This document shows, one piece after another, positions 1 to 12,256 of a stretch of 64,000 bases of DNA. Each line of letters begins with the position of its first letter. Positions within the stretch are counted from its first letter, which is position 1. This DNA is from Areca catechu. Lineage: Eukaryota > Streptophyta > Magnoliopsida > Arecales > Arecaceae. Location: assembly GCA_021397845.1 (NCBI GenBank), contig CM038050.1, forward strand, positions 8,126,471-8,190,470. The letters are read 5' to 3'. Below the pieces are notes generated by a model that was not told the origin of the DNA, did not search any database, and saw nothing but the letters and a program-made list of their open reading frames with translations. A program made the translations under genes and the position numbers.

Positions 1-3000
1 AGAAAGATTCGGTGAGAGTTGGTACCAAACCATTATGACCTGCGTGTCTCTCGTCTTTCTTTGATGCTTCCTTTTCATCTGGCTCTATTCCTATTCATCA
101 TTTCTAGAGTTTTCTCGTCAGCACGGTCGGCGAACAGGCCAGCAGCTGAAACAGTAGAAATAGACCTTTCACGCAATACCTGACGTTTAATCCATTTCCA
201 TCGGAACCCGTACAAGTATCATGAAAGGGGAGTAGCCTTCCAGGACATTCATTTTTTTTTTTTTAACCAGTTCTCTCACCAAACTCTCCTTGTTTTCTTT
301 CTAATGCTGTCTTCACATGCTTCCCAATAGTTCTCATATAATTTAAGGGAAAAACATTTACATTCCCTTCTGTCCGCCAAATAATTGGTAGCTCATTCAA
401 GTCTTATCATAACGGTAGATTTTAAATGACTACGACCCCGACTGCTAGTTGTATATGGTCTACCATACTGCAAACTTGTCCACTTTTTAGATTCCAGAGT
501 ACCATTTCCAAACCGTGAGACCGACACGTTTTTTTGTTATTATCTTCCTGAAACAATGATTAATTAGATGACTGACATGAACAGCGTTTTGATCGGGGAA
601 AAAAAAAAAAAAAAAAAAAAGCAGGGTTTTCGGGACATGGCCGGTGGCCATGGTATCAGCAAACAGGAAGAGGGTGGTGCTGGAAGGGCCTTGTTGTAAT
701 TCATCAAAGGTTGTGGGATGGCCGGTGGGGGACCCGAGCTACGGCACCACAAATGAAGGGACTGGTAATGATCCGGGCTGCATTGGCATGGCCTCAAAGC
801 TGCAAGGATTAACATCTCAGGCTTTGCATTCAACAGTTCAGTACTGTGGGATCCCGAGAGATGGGGACGACCGACTTCAATGCCCGACACATCACAGGTT
901 AGCCATCAATGCTTTTTATGGTACCATTTGTAGTTCAAAGCGACGTTAAATGCTTGTTTATGGAACCAAACTAAGCTTTCTGGTTCCTAATTATGTATCT
1001 GTATAGCAATCCAGTTCTTTATTAACTCAAAAAAAAAAAAAAAAAAAAGAGGTACGATTAGAGTTGCCTGAGATTTAAAACACAGGCTTACCTATGCTGG
1101 TCAAGAGATTGGTGGACTGTCAAGTCGATCGTTGCTTTGTCAGCTAATCTCCTGGTTTTAATTACTTGCATGGTTTCATCAGTCAATCTACTTTGATATC
1201 TTTTATACTTCTCTACCTAATTCTGGCTGACCGATTGATCCATGTTTCATGATTAGTATTTAACTAACACACATCTAAAATACACTCCAGCAGTGCCCAT
1301 GAAAGCAACCTTGCCGGGCTAAAACCTCGGTCTTTTCCTGTAGTAATAGGCAGCTTATTATATATATTACTCAAACAGGTTTCTGGAAGTTTCACATCGC
1401 TGATTTGAGTAGTTAAATGTAATTTACTCTGGCTAAATTATTTACACATCATAAATTATGTGAATTAAAGATTCCTAATCTATACATTAATCAAAATATA
1501 TGTATATATATAATTTAATATTATTTAGACTATTCAATTTTTTGATCACTTGATGCCTTGGTTATTAATTTTTGCCGTATGAATAATTAAAGATGCAAAT
1601 CATATCCATATCCACTAACTTGAACAGTACGCAAGATTTCTATCATTCAATCTAGATACGGTTGAATAGGAGTGGAGATCCACCTAAATATAGCCAAATC
1701 TAGTCGGTGGCACTCTAGCTAATTCATGGCTCGAGTGAGCTAGCAGCCAATGCAATCATTCTTTTCTCAAATAGACACCATCCCATCTTCTCGCTCCATG
1801 TGGCTAAAACTTCAAAAGGTTAGATCGATCAAGACTGCCGATATGGCCTCGACCAGGGAATTGGCTGGTTGCAAGTCCACCGAGAAGCTCCTCCCATCCA
1901 GGGGGTGGGGGGGGGTGGAATCTGTCATCTCCCAAAGCAATATTATTTATTATTATTAGTTGTTTGGCATTCTTTTCACCGTGACCGCTACTCTTTATAA
2001 TGGAGGGGTCTTTTCCTGGGCTCCTCCGAAGTAGCAACAAAGCTATAATAAAAACAGCAGGGTGCGAGCGTTTTTTTCTCGATCAGGCATGGAGAATGGC
2101 ATTTTGGAGCACGAGGCTGAGGCTCGTCAGCTAGTTCACATCTATGTGAAATCGGTCTTGGTAGCAAGAAATGGATGATGAAGTTTGGGTTGCAGCATGC
2201 TTCTGTTGGACTTGCAGAGATATTTTATGGGCGTTCGATCGCTGTCTCATCGAGTGCTGGTATAACGTACTTGTTGATGGTTGTGGTCCATCGCTATCGG
2301 AAATATGAGAAATATGATGGGAGCCGATTGAAAGGGAAAGAAGGATGGCTTTCTCTTCCGTTCTCGGTATGTGACCACCTACAATTCTATCGAATCCCAT
2401 GCCTTGCCTCCCCCAACATTTGCATGATATAAATAGCCACTCGCCAGATTCTGCATTTAAAAATGGCATCCATATTGGATGAATTGATGATTTTCTGATC
2501 GAATGACTAAATAATAATAAGCTTTGGACCATGATGAGTTCGGTTCAGACTTCAGAGTAGTTTGTAAAAAAAAAAAAAAAAAAACATTTCAAATAAACTT
2601 GAAAAAGGTCCGTAATCCAAATTTATGACCCAGGAAGGTCATCAATTTGATATAAATTTTTTAATTATCAATAAAAGTTAAATATAATTATACAATGTAT
2701 CTGTCCCATCTAGAATTCGAATTAACTGCTAAACTTTCGGATCATTTGTCTGGGGATGGGGGAGAATAAATACCTATTTTAAAGGACCGGCGGTGCATCG
2801 ATGTCTCGGTAAATTAAGGCAGATCGGATCAAACCTTTTGGATCTAGCTAGCTTTTGTCGGGGGTATTTTTTTTCCATTTCGTCTATTGTCTATATCCTT
2901 CTTTTTTTTTAAAAAAAAAAAAAGGTTAAAAGTGTAGGCGAATGTCCAGAGGAATAATGGTATGTGAGTCAGCCGAGGCCCGAGCCCCTTCATGCCAGGC

Positions 3001-3350
3001 CTTTTTCGGATGGGCTAAGCTTCATTTTTAAAGTGCAAGCTAAATCGGCAATGAGATGGCCGTGCGGGTCCAAGGCGCAGGTTCTGATCCGAAAGGGCAT
3101 GGAGAAAACTTTCTATTTTGCTATATTTTCTTTATTGCCTATCTTAAAACATAAGTTTAAAAATTAAAGACTTTTACCGGTAAAGAGGTCAATAGCAATA
3201 TAATATATATAATATATATTTTTTATCTCTTAAAATTTTAAAATATAATTTTTTATCGATTTATATTATATGACTAGATAATGTATACTAAATAATCAAT
3301 TATTTAGCAAGCCATATATATATTTAAATAAGGTGATACATATTTCATAA
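1..3350. other. Intergenic DNA, no gene recognised
   Basis: No supported gene is seen. The longest open frames have no recognisable domain and overlap on both strands. The stretch holds several poly(A) runs (about 599-620, 1029-1048 and 2567-2584), the usual tails of old retroposed sequence, and AT-rich DNA that becomes denser towards 3200-3350. A segment near 2090-2440 has short aromatic- and cysteine-rich frames that faintly recall LINE-type reverse-transcriptase C-termini, but they are interrupted and I do not claim them. Confidence 0.6.
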
Positions 3351-4506
3351 TGTTGTCGATCTCGTCGCCGCGACCTGTAACTTAAGAGCTGGTGGCGGGA
3401 TCAGACCGTCTCGTCTCGAGATCTCCGAGCTCCCGAACCTGCTAGACAAGGTCAGAAACCCTGACCGGGGATCCCGGCGAGGGAGCTCCGACGGTCAAAT
3501 TAGAAAACAGCGAGATGGAACAGAGTCTCCAAGGCGGGCCCCCGAAGGAGTCCCAGGCTTAGAGATTATGTTAGCAAAAATGTCTCAGAAAAGTGGAAAT
3601 TGGGCCAAGTTTCTTCACCGAGCTTGCGCCAAGGGACCCCTCTCGGGATCTTGGATCCAGCTCTCGGTGCCTTTTCTTTTCCCAGCCTTTTTCCCCTTAC
3701 CTGGTCGTCCGCTCTTCCTATCCTTTTATCCCATCACGCTATCTCCGACTTCCCGCCCTTGGGAGGCCCCCTCTTCGCTTTCACCTCCTTCTCTCCTCTC
3801 CTCTTTCCCCTCCCCTTCGGGTCCAAGAACCCGTGGCCTCCTTGTCTTGCTTGCCGAGCCCAGCGAGGGAAAGGAAGAGGGACACCGACTAGACCTTGGG
3901 CCGAGCGCGAGCGCTCTCCTTCCCAGGCGCCGACAACGTCCGTTCCTGGGTCCTGTCTTGCCAGGACATCGCCTCTCGGCTGCGGAACCTGTCGGGCCGA
4001 TGTAAACGAGGTTTCGCGCGTTGCTGCCGAGACCGTACCGGCGCTCCTCTCAGGGTGCGGCGCGCGCTGCTCGAGGGGCGGTCTCGGAACTCTGCTCCTG
4101 CTCTCGGCGGCCTCTCCATGGCATGCGGCCGCGGCGGCGGGGGGGCCCCTCCTGGGCGGACACCTGGCGGAGCGACAGAGGAGCGCTCGACTTCGACCGA
4201 GGTGGGCCCCTCCTGGGCGGACACCTAGCGGAGTGGCAGAGGGGCGCTCAACTTTGGCCGAGGTGGACCCCTGCTGGGCAAACACCTGGCGAAGGAGCAG
4301 CAGAGGAGCGCTCGACTTCGGCCGATGTGGACCCGTGTCCGGGTGCCACCTGGCGAAGGAGCAGGAAGGCCTGGCTCGACCTCGACTTCGGCCGTGGTGG
4401 AGCCACATCTAACCTTGCTGGACCGTTCCCGCCGAAAAAATTCACATGATTCGGATCACGCCCGCCGGAATCTGAGACGCGCCACATCATCGTAACGGCT
4501 GTAACA
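3351..4506 (-). mobile_element. Solo LTR, copy 1 of a GC-rich LTR family
   Basis: On the minus strand the element begins TGTTACAGCCGTTACG and ends in CA, so it has canonical TG...CA ends. The 5-bp flanks are CATAA (3346-3350) and CATAC (4507-4511), a target-site duplication with one mismatch. No internal retrotransposon sequence adjoins it, so it is a solo LTR. It is GC-rich inside AT-rich DNA and carries about four tandem units (about 4130-4390) built on a CACCTGGCGGAG / TCGACTTCGGCCGAGGTGG motif. It is the same family as the solo LTR at 31847-33350, which lies in the opposite orientation and is longer mainly because it has more units. Long open frames across it are by-products of GC content and repeat periodicity. 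Confidence 0.9.
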
Positions 4507-6180
4507 CATACAATATGACATTCATCAATATGTAGTGCACAACTAGATAATACATACTTAATAATTATTATTTAGCAAATCAATATATACTTTCAAATAA
4601 ATTAATATATAATTTTCGAAACACCATATGTACTAGTATATACAAGATGACAAAGTGATACATATCAACTTTTTGATACACGCATCAAATTTATTTAATA
4701 TATATCCAATAATATAATCAATATTTTTAGATAAATTATTTGTAATATTTAAAATATATTTTTATTTAAATATATGTATTGAATCATTATTCAATATATA
4801 TCAAAAGAACTTTACAAAAAGTACAAAAAGCTGATAATTATATATTATCCGGCCTAAATTAATTATTTTGTTAAGTATGCATCATCGGGTACCAATGAAT
4901 TTCATATTATGTAAATTATATATTTATTTATCTAGACTTGATAATTAATTTATCTGGTGAATTAAATGGCATATAAGATGCATCGATAAGAATATATTTT
5001 GGAAACGAGAAAGAAAAAATATATATATTTTTAATCACGAGATTGACGGCTCCATGATCGATGATGTTTTGAACATTTAAATATTTCTTCTAAGATGGAT
5101 ATTATTAATAAAAAAAAAGATAAAATCAAAGCTTGCTCCATATTTTCTCTGTCATGTCCATGGTCCACCCCGCATAATCTTTTCTACGTGCTTCTGCGTT
5201 GCAGCCAATCATTTAATTCTCTACACTTGACGATACGACGAACATAAATGACTCGATCACAGAAGACGGTGCTCTCCCAGCGTTCCGAAGACAAGAAAGT
5301 TCTACAGGAACTAAGAGGGTACGCCTGGTTTATATATATATATATATAATTAAATTTGGTGTAGCTATCTCACGTATTTGCTCAATCAAATAATAGTTGA
5401 TACAAGGTATATAAATTTTCACACTCCCAGTAGAATCGAAATAAAAAAATAAAAATTTTTGATTGGATCACATTTTAAATCCAAAATCGATTAAATATGA
5501 GATAAATTTTTTACAAACCAGGCGATCCCCTTGGCGGTGGTGGCAGCCTTTAAAGGTGGTCAAATGACGAGCTCCAAGTTTCATTTGCAAACAGAACTAC
5601 AGAAGCATTGGAAAAATTAAAAAGAGCACGGCACCGACGAGGATCTAAAGCGAAGGTAGCCTGGGCCATGGCCACCACTAACACGCTCCCTTATCATGAC
5701 ACCCACCTAACCTAACCTCTTCTCATTATTGTGTTCGATAATAAATTTTATACGGTCACGGCTGATAAGGATCCAACCACGGACTGATGGAGCGGCTAAG
5801 AAGTTTTTTTAAAAATAAAATGAATGTATTATATTAAATAAACATGATTGAATATATCTCTCAAAATTAGATAATAAAATATATAAAATTAAATAGAAAG
5901 TATGGTTATAGAGTCCCATGAAATATTTTTTAAATCTAAATAATAGAAATCTTTAACTTGTTTTTTTTTTTTTTTTTTTTTATAAAGCGGCATATTCAAT
6001 TCAAAGTTCATGAATGAATAAAACCAAGATAGTTTGATAGAATAATATCTCAAAACTGTACGGGGGCATGCTGCCAAAAGAATTATAAAATAGAACCGGA
6101 ATGACGAGTGACGTAGAAAGCCACCCAATCTACTGCTGAGTTTGCCTCCATATATATATATATATATTATATATATATAT
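4507..6180. other. AT-rich intergenic DNA with TA microsatellites
   Basis: No gene is seen. The sequence is strongly AT-rich, with a (TA)n tract near 5332-5348, a long poly(T) run near 5960-5981 and an interrupted (TA)n near 6151-6181. The last tract abuts the RNase H fragment. Confidence 0.6.
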
Positions 6181-6181
6181 A

Positions 6182-6600
6182 TGTCGAATATCAATAGAAG
6201 CACACTCCTGTAAAAGAAAACCAATATCCTGAATAATAGGATGTGCTGTAGGTGCTCTCAACGTCTGTCGAATCAAAGAAACCACAATCGTAGAATCACC
6301 CTCGATGATCGGATGGTCCAGATGAAGGATCAGACGGGCATACCTGATACCCGTCCAGGTAGCATACAACTCCGTCCCGGGGATTGAGGAGTCATAGAGA
6401 GAATATCACCAGCAGTCAGAAATCCTTGACGAGAGTCTCGGATGCGAAGGCTGCACCCCCTGTCTATGTCGAATACTCCCATCAAAATTGACTATGAAGT
6501 AATGCGGATGAAAGGATTCCCTGGTGGGGCACTCGCAAAGCGGAAAAGGAATCCCAGATCTCCGAAGATCTCATAGTCGATCTCTGATACTCTTGGGCAT
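6182..6600 (-). pseudogene. Decayed RNase H (type I, reverse-transcriptase-associated) fragment
   Basis: Read on the minus strand, this segment contains VNFDGS, then TELYATWTGIRYA, then IIEGDSTIVVSLIRQ and a helix-rich tail. These match the order of the conserved acidic motifs of plant LINE-type RNase H domains: D in NFDGS, E in TELYA and D in EGDS. The first motif is out of frame with the other two and stop codons lie between them, so the frame is broken. The 3' side runs straight into a (TA)n tract, consistent with a truncated non-LTR retrotransposon piece. What is seen is the motif series; the LINE origin is inferred, and a captured cellular RNase H-like gene is possible. Confidence 0.7.
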
Positions 6601-7134
6601 AAGCCATAGTTCTTTCAACTATCATCCTGGGAGAACATCTAGTCGAGCTAAATACTAGCTCATTCCTAGTAAGCTATATATGATAAGCAATATATACAAG
6701 AAAAGTAACATAAGAAAAGACAAACTTGTCTTTTTTATATAGGATCTCTACAAACTTCGATTTTTTTTCCTCTAGGGTTTATGGCAAAAAAATAAAAAAA
6801 TTAAAAACAAGGAAATGACTAAGTGAACTACATGCATGGTTAGGGTTTCAAAGATAATGGTCATTATGCGGATCTCTATGTATGATAAAAATTGTTGAGA
6901 TATGATAAATTGATCTGTTTAAGTTGACCTTTTAAGAGGCTGAAATTGAAATTGGTCTATTCCCAAAAGGTATCGGACCGATCAATGCTTGAAAGGCGTA
7001 AATAGAATCGGAAAATACTTCATCAACATCCAAAGATGTGAACCCGATTAATAACCAACAGACACGAAATTGATCCATTTCCAGGTAATCAATTATTTAT
7101 TTGAGAATGGAATTTGGTAATAATTATGTGTTGC

Positions 7135-7485
7135 AGGAGACGTTCAACTTCGGAAGAGACGATCAATTCTGAAAGAGATGATCAATTTGGGAAGAGACGA
7201 TCAATTCTGAAAGAGACGATCAACTTCAGTAGAGACGATCAACTCTGGAAGAGACGATCAACTTCAGAAGAGACGATAAACTCTGGAAGATGATCAACTT
7301 CAGAAGAGACGATCAACTTCAGAAGATGATCAATTATGATTAACTTTCAGGGCTGATCAACTATGGGTGACTAACTTTCAAGGCTGATCAACTATGGGTG
7401 ACTAACTTTCAAGGCTGATCAACTATGGGTGACTAACTTTTAAGGCTGATTAACTATGGATGACTAACTTTCATAGCTGATCTAT
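7135..7485. repeat. Two adjoining minisatellites (about 20 bp and about 30 bp)
   Basis: From about 7138 to 7332 a degenerate ~20-bp unit of the form AGAGACGATCAACTTCRGA repeats about nine times. From about 7340 to 7480 it gives way to a ~30-bp unit of the form GGCTGATCAACTATGGGTGA followed by CTAACTTTCAA, repeated about four to five times. Both share a GATCAACT core, so the second array probably grew from the first. Confidence 0.85.
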
Positions 7486-7790
7486 TATGAATGGCTTTCG
7501 ATGCACGTGCTCACATCCTGGATTAACTGTTTAACAGCTAGATGCCAGTTGTAAGCGGTTAATTCCGTGGTCTATAAATACCTCCAAGCACGATGATGAG
7601 GGAGGCTTCTACTACTTCTTCTTTCCGTGCCATTCCTCACATGATCTTTCTTCAGATCTTATCTGTTCCCGTTCAAACTTCATCAACGAGCTTGGAAGCT
7701 GCCTCAACACCGGATCCACTTTTCTTTTGTTCCAAGCTTATCATAATTTGTTTGGATGCAACAAAAACTTAAAATTTATGGGCGAATTTA
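7486..7790 (+). promoter_or_regulatory. Promoter-like segment, possibly an LTR R/U5 remnant
   Basis: A good TATA motif (TCTATAAATACC, near 7571) is followed by a pyrimidine-rich leader with no start-proximal coding frame. A tandem-repeat enhancer-like block, a TATA box and then a short untranslated leader is the usual architecture of a retroelement LTR. I could not find matching TG...CA ends or a target-site duplication, so this assignment is weak. Confidence 0.35.
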
Positions 7791-9120
7791 TTGCAAGTGC
7801 TCTTGGTGGTTTGTTCGGTAATATTATTTATTTTCATATTTTGTCTTTCAGATGAATATGCGAGGTTCTATCATTTTTATGAAAAAATAATAATAAAAAT
7901 ATTCATCATCGAATTTAATAATAAAAAATAGATAATAAAATTTAAATTCTTAATTAGTAAAATATTAGAAGAAAATTATCATGGTAGGTTCATGTCAATT
8001 ATCAATATTTGTATGATATCATATTTGTCTACGTTAATGAAAACATAATAAGTTTTAGCTATATGATAGTTATAGGCTAACAACTGTTACCGGCTATCAG
8101 AACTATTAACTAAAACTAAACCAAAAGATACAGTTAAAAGAGAATTTTAGAAAAATTTAAAGATTGTGAATATCTAAGAAGCATCTTTAACATTGTGAAT
8201 TAAATATTATAAAATGATCTTAATATCTAGTGCTTGTGATAGACATAAATAATATTGTAGATTAAATTCAAATTGTTGATATGCAAATGTAAAAATTTAA
8301 ATATACAAAAAACCATAAAAGCAATATCTTAAAACTAGATAATTAAAAAATAAGGAAAATAATTTTATTTTATAAAAAGCTAATTAATTTTATATCTATT
8401 ATTAATTTCAGTATCGTAGTAGAATAGATTGGCATACTTATCTGAAAAGATATAAAAAAAAAAATATGATCCGATCGAACAAAAATTTAATGATTTGGAA
8501 TCCGAACGCCGAAGCTACAGGGGTCCATTCCCTTTTTCTCATCCTTTTGTTTTATAAAGAAAAAAAAAAAAACATCCATTCAATAAATTGACATGTTGCC
8601 AGGAATCTGCACCACAAAAGAAATAATTATTTAATTTATGAAAAAAATAAAATTTCTGGATCACTTTCGCACCTACTCCCAATATTAAAACCACCCAAAC
8701 CATTTTTCTAAATTAAAATTAAAAACTGCAACAAGTGATATAATTAAATGGCAGATCTTGTGCCGACAAAACTCCCCCCCCCCATTTTTTTTGTTTTCCT
8801 TCGTCCAAAGAAGCATCACCAACTTTATGGGTACAGAACGGGAACAGGATCACCGGCCCAACCCAAAACCCGGAAATAAATAAGCTCGCAATCACGGGGA
8901 TTAGAATTGACGCGGTGACCATCAATGCGATCACCGCGACTGTACCGTACTTCGACCGCTTTCTGAGTTAAGTTAACCCATCAACCGATCAATAGCCTTC
9001 CGACACGTCGTCGAAATAAAGTCGCTGAGAAGTAATGGGCGGTTACCTACGGTTATAGGATATGATCCAATCCGAATAATTACAAACAAAAAAATTTAGG
9101 ACGTCTCCAGTTTGGCCTTC
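7791..9120. other. AT-rich intergenic DNA upstream of the IQD gene
   Basis: No gene or clear repeat is recognised. Base composition shifts from AT-rich to mixed after about 8750, as expected on approaching the promoter of the IQD gene on the plus strand. Confidence 0.5.
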
Positions 9121-9182
9121 CGCTTGTGGATCCCCCCCTTACTCCTGCCTCCCCACCCCCTTCCCTCGGCCGGTGGTTTTTT

Positions 9183-9870
9183 TTTATTAAAAACGCAGGC
9201 CTCGTAGCTTCGCACGGAGTAAGAGGGAGATTCTTCTTCCCTGCTTCCTTCCCGATCCGTCCAAATCCTCTCTCTTTCTCCGTCGTTAGCTTGTTTATTT
9301 GTTCTTGTCGTTCTCTTCCCGGGGGAGTAGAGAGGTGAGGGAGAGAAGGGTATCAACATTACCAGGTAATGGGTATCTGAATCCCTGACGGGTGATGCAT
9401 TGCTTTTTTGCTTTTTCTTTCCTCTCGGTTTTTGATCTCTTTTTTCTTTTCCTTGTTCTTTAATTTTGGGCTGTGTTGGGGCCAATGCGAAGCTCCTTTC
9501 TCTTTTCTTGCCTTGTTTTTTTTTCCTGTGAGCGTATAGTTTTTGGTAAAAGATCTCTTTTTTATATTGATTCCGGTGTGGTTGTTCTTGCTTTGCGAAG
9601 AAGATATAATTTTTACGGTGTTTTTGGTCTCTGCTAATTATTCTGGATCCTTGAAGGTGAGATATTTGGGTGGGTTTTTTTTTTTTCTTTTTTTCTTTTT
9701 CCTTTTCCGAAAGGAACTCGAGATCTAGCGTTTCCTAACTCTCGAAAGATTCCATTTTTTAATCTCTCAATTTCACTCGAGCGTGTGGAATTTATGGTAT
9801 TCATTCTCTGATGATCTTTGATTTCAAGGTCGGTGCCGGGTGATGAGATAAAGAGGAAAGGAAAGAAAGA
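9183..9870 (+). promoter_or_regulatory. Probable IQD promoter, leader exon and leader intron
   Basis: A weak TATA-like TTTATTAAAAACG lies near 9183-9195. It is followed by a CT-rich leader typical of plant 5' UTRs. A consensus donor AGAG|GTGAGG sits at 9334/9335 and a possible acceptor TTTCAAG|GT at 9828/9829. This would give a leader intron of about 0.5 kb ending about 40 bp before the ATG at 9871. The splice sites are predicted by eye only. Confidence 0.5.
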
Positions 9871-12190
9871 ATGGGGAGGAAATCGAAGTGGTTTGGTGCT
9901 GTCAAGAGGGTTTTCAGCCCAGAATCGAAGGGGAAGAAGACCGAGGTTTTTGGATCTTACTCGCATTCCTTTGCTTTACCAATTTGCTATTATCAAATGT
10001 TTTTTTCAAAATGTCATCTTTTCTCTTCCTATTATCAGAAATCCAAGAAGAAATCAGTACATGGGACGTCCAAGAATTCAGATCCATGCCCTTCGGAGCC
10101 ATTAGAGAATGCTGCTCCGGTCTCCGCTCTTCCTCTTCCACCTTCACCTGGGCCTCAGCACGAAGAGGTCAAAGTGGTCGAGGCCGAGAACGAGCAGAGC
10201 AACCATGCCTATTCTGTAGTGCTGGCCACCGCAGCTGCCGCTGAGGCTGCCGCGGCAGCTGCTCAGGCTGCTGCCGAGGTCGTTCGCCTCACAACAGCTA
10301 CAAGGTTCCCCGGAAAGTCGACAGAGGAGGTTGCAGCAATCAAGATCCAGACTGCCATCCGAGGATATCTGGTATATGAACCCAAATGCTCGAACGTTCT
10401 TACTGTTTCAGATAGCTTCCGCATTATTGAACTGTGATATTAAACCGTGTGATTATGATTAAAGATCGATGCATGTTAAGCTATGATCGTAGTAACTGAA
10501 GAGGACACTGTTTCTCTCTGTACCAGCGGTGGTGGTTTGAGAAATTAAATTGCCTTCAACTTTTTTTTCTTTTCTATTTAAGATTAGAAAAGAACGCCAA
10601 CATTATGGGGTTGGAGAATGTAGTAATTTGCCTTAGACATTATCTATCATCACACTTGAGACCATAAAGTTTTCGGTATGAAACCTTTCAAACATGGTTA
10701 TTCTCAGTGTTTTGCAAAAGATAATGAAGAAGACCTTTCTTTTGTACATGTTTCTAGAAAGTTCATTTATAGTAAAATTAGTTTTCCTGGCAGAAATTAC
10801 TAGTGAAATAGTTTGTTTTTCCAGGAAGTTGTTGGCATTCTATGAATATGTGGCAAACTTCGAATTACTCATGAGTTGTCGAGCACAACTTCTGAGCTGG
10901 AGACATGAAGTGCCAGACTTGCTTACTTCTAAAAAGCATGTTCAGTTTTATTTTATATTTTATCGTATTCATTATTTTGTCATTTTCTAGATCAATATTT
11001 TTAAGAAACATAGATGTTAAATTCTTTTACACAAATAGGAAAACTTCCCTCAAAGTGCATGAAACATGCTATTAACTACATCCTATATGGTCATTTTTTG
11101 GGGCCTTGGTATGCCATATCCTGATTTCCATTCCTGGTTTTACATTTCCACGATTCCACCAATGTCAGTTAAAGTTACTTAGACTATGGCATATTAATTA
11201 AAAAAAGTTGTAATATGTTGTACTTCCAGCTCAAGCTTTACGAACCAAATAGGAACACTGATCATAGTTTAAAAAATTCAGGGTTTTCTTGATATTATAA
11301 TTGATAGTTTGATAGTTATCTTTTTCTTAGAATTAAACAATAAGTCTAATGACAACATGAAATCCACTAGCCATCTGTGGGCCCTATCTTTTTTAAATTT
11401 ACCGTTGACAGTTTACTTCTCCATAAAATATTTAGTATTTGAATCTCGTGTTCTTATGCTGAAGAATATGCTTGCAAAATTTTAAATTGTTTTCAACATT
11501 ATATCAGGCAAGAAGAGCACTGCAGGCCCTGAGAGGACTGGTTAGGTTGAAGTCCTTGATTGATGGAATTCTATCAAGCGTCAAGCCATAACTACATTAC
11601 GTTGCATGCAGACACTGGCAAGAGTTCAGTCACAGATCCGTTCTAGGAGAATTCAAATGCAAGAGGAAACCCAGGCCCTCAACGGCAGCTGCTGCTTAAA
11701 CATGAGAGAGAGCTTGAAAGTTTAAGGGTACATACATCTACCTGGCATTTTATTTATTTATATTATATGGGGTCTGCTTTTCTGCTTTAACCTCTTTATC
11801 TACGGAGAAGCCGAAATCCGCATTACACCCCAGTTTATTGTTGTCTTGCTCATTATCTTTTTTTCTTATTACAAGTGACCAGGGCTTTGAAATAAAAATT
11901 TAGGTGGGACTAATGTTTTACAAATTACCAAAAATGAGACTAGGAAATGAACGTTGTCTGGCAGGACTATGCTTGATAGCAGAACACACAAGAAACATGG
12001 GTTTGCAGAATAAATAGAGAAACGTGCTTTTATTGTTGTCTTTCTCATTTCTCTTTGTGCCTTAACATCCTTTCTCAACAAACCTCTTATTCCATATTTC
12101 CAGAACTAGAAGCATTGCCTTTTCTTTCGTGTAGAGATTTTAGTGTGCTTCTAGAGAATGGGAAACTTGTGTTATACAAAGCTCACTAGC

Positions 12191-12256
<66 letters not shown>

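Noticed and set aside
2090..2532. Possible LINE reverse-transcriptase C-terminal fragment or small gene
   Set aside because: Only a faint Trp/Cys pattern with stops; no catalytic motif could be fixed, so I left it unassigned.
3568..4490. Several long overlapping open frames on both strands in GC-rich DNA
   Set aside because: They lie within the solo LTR, follow its tandem-repeat period and have biased Arg/Pro/Gly composition without any domain.
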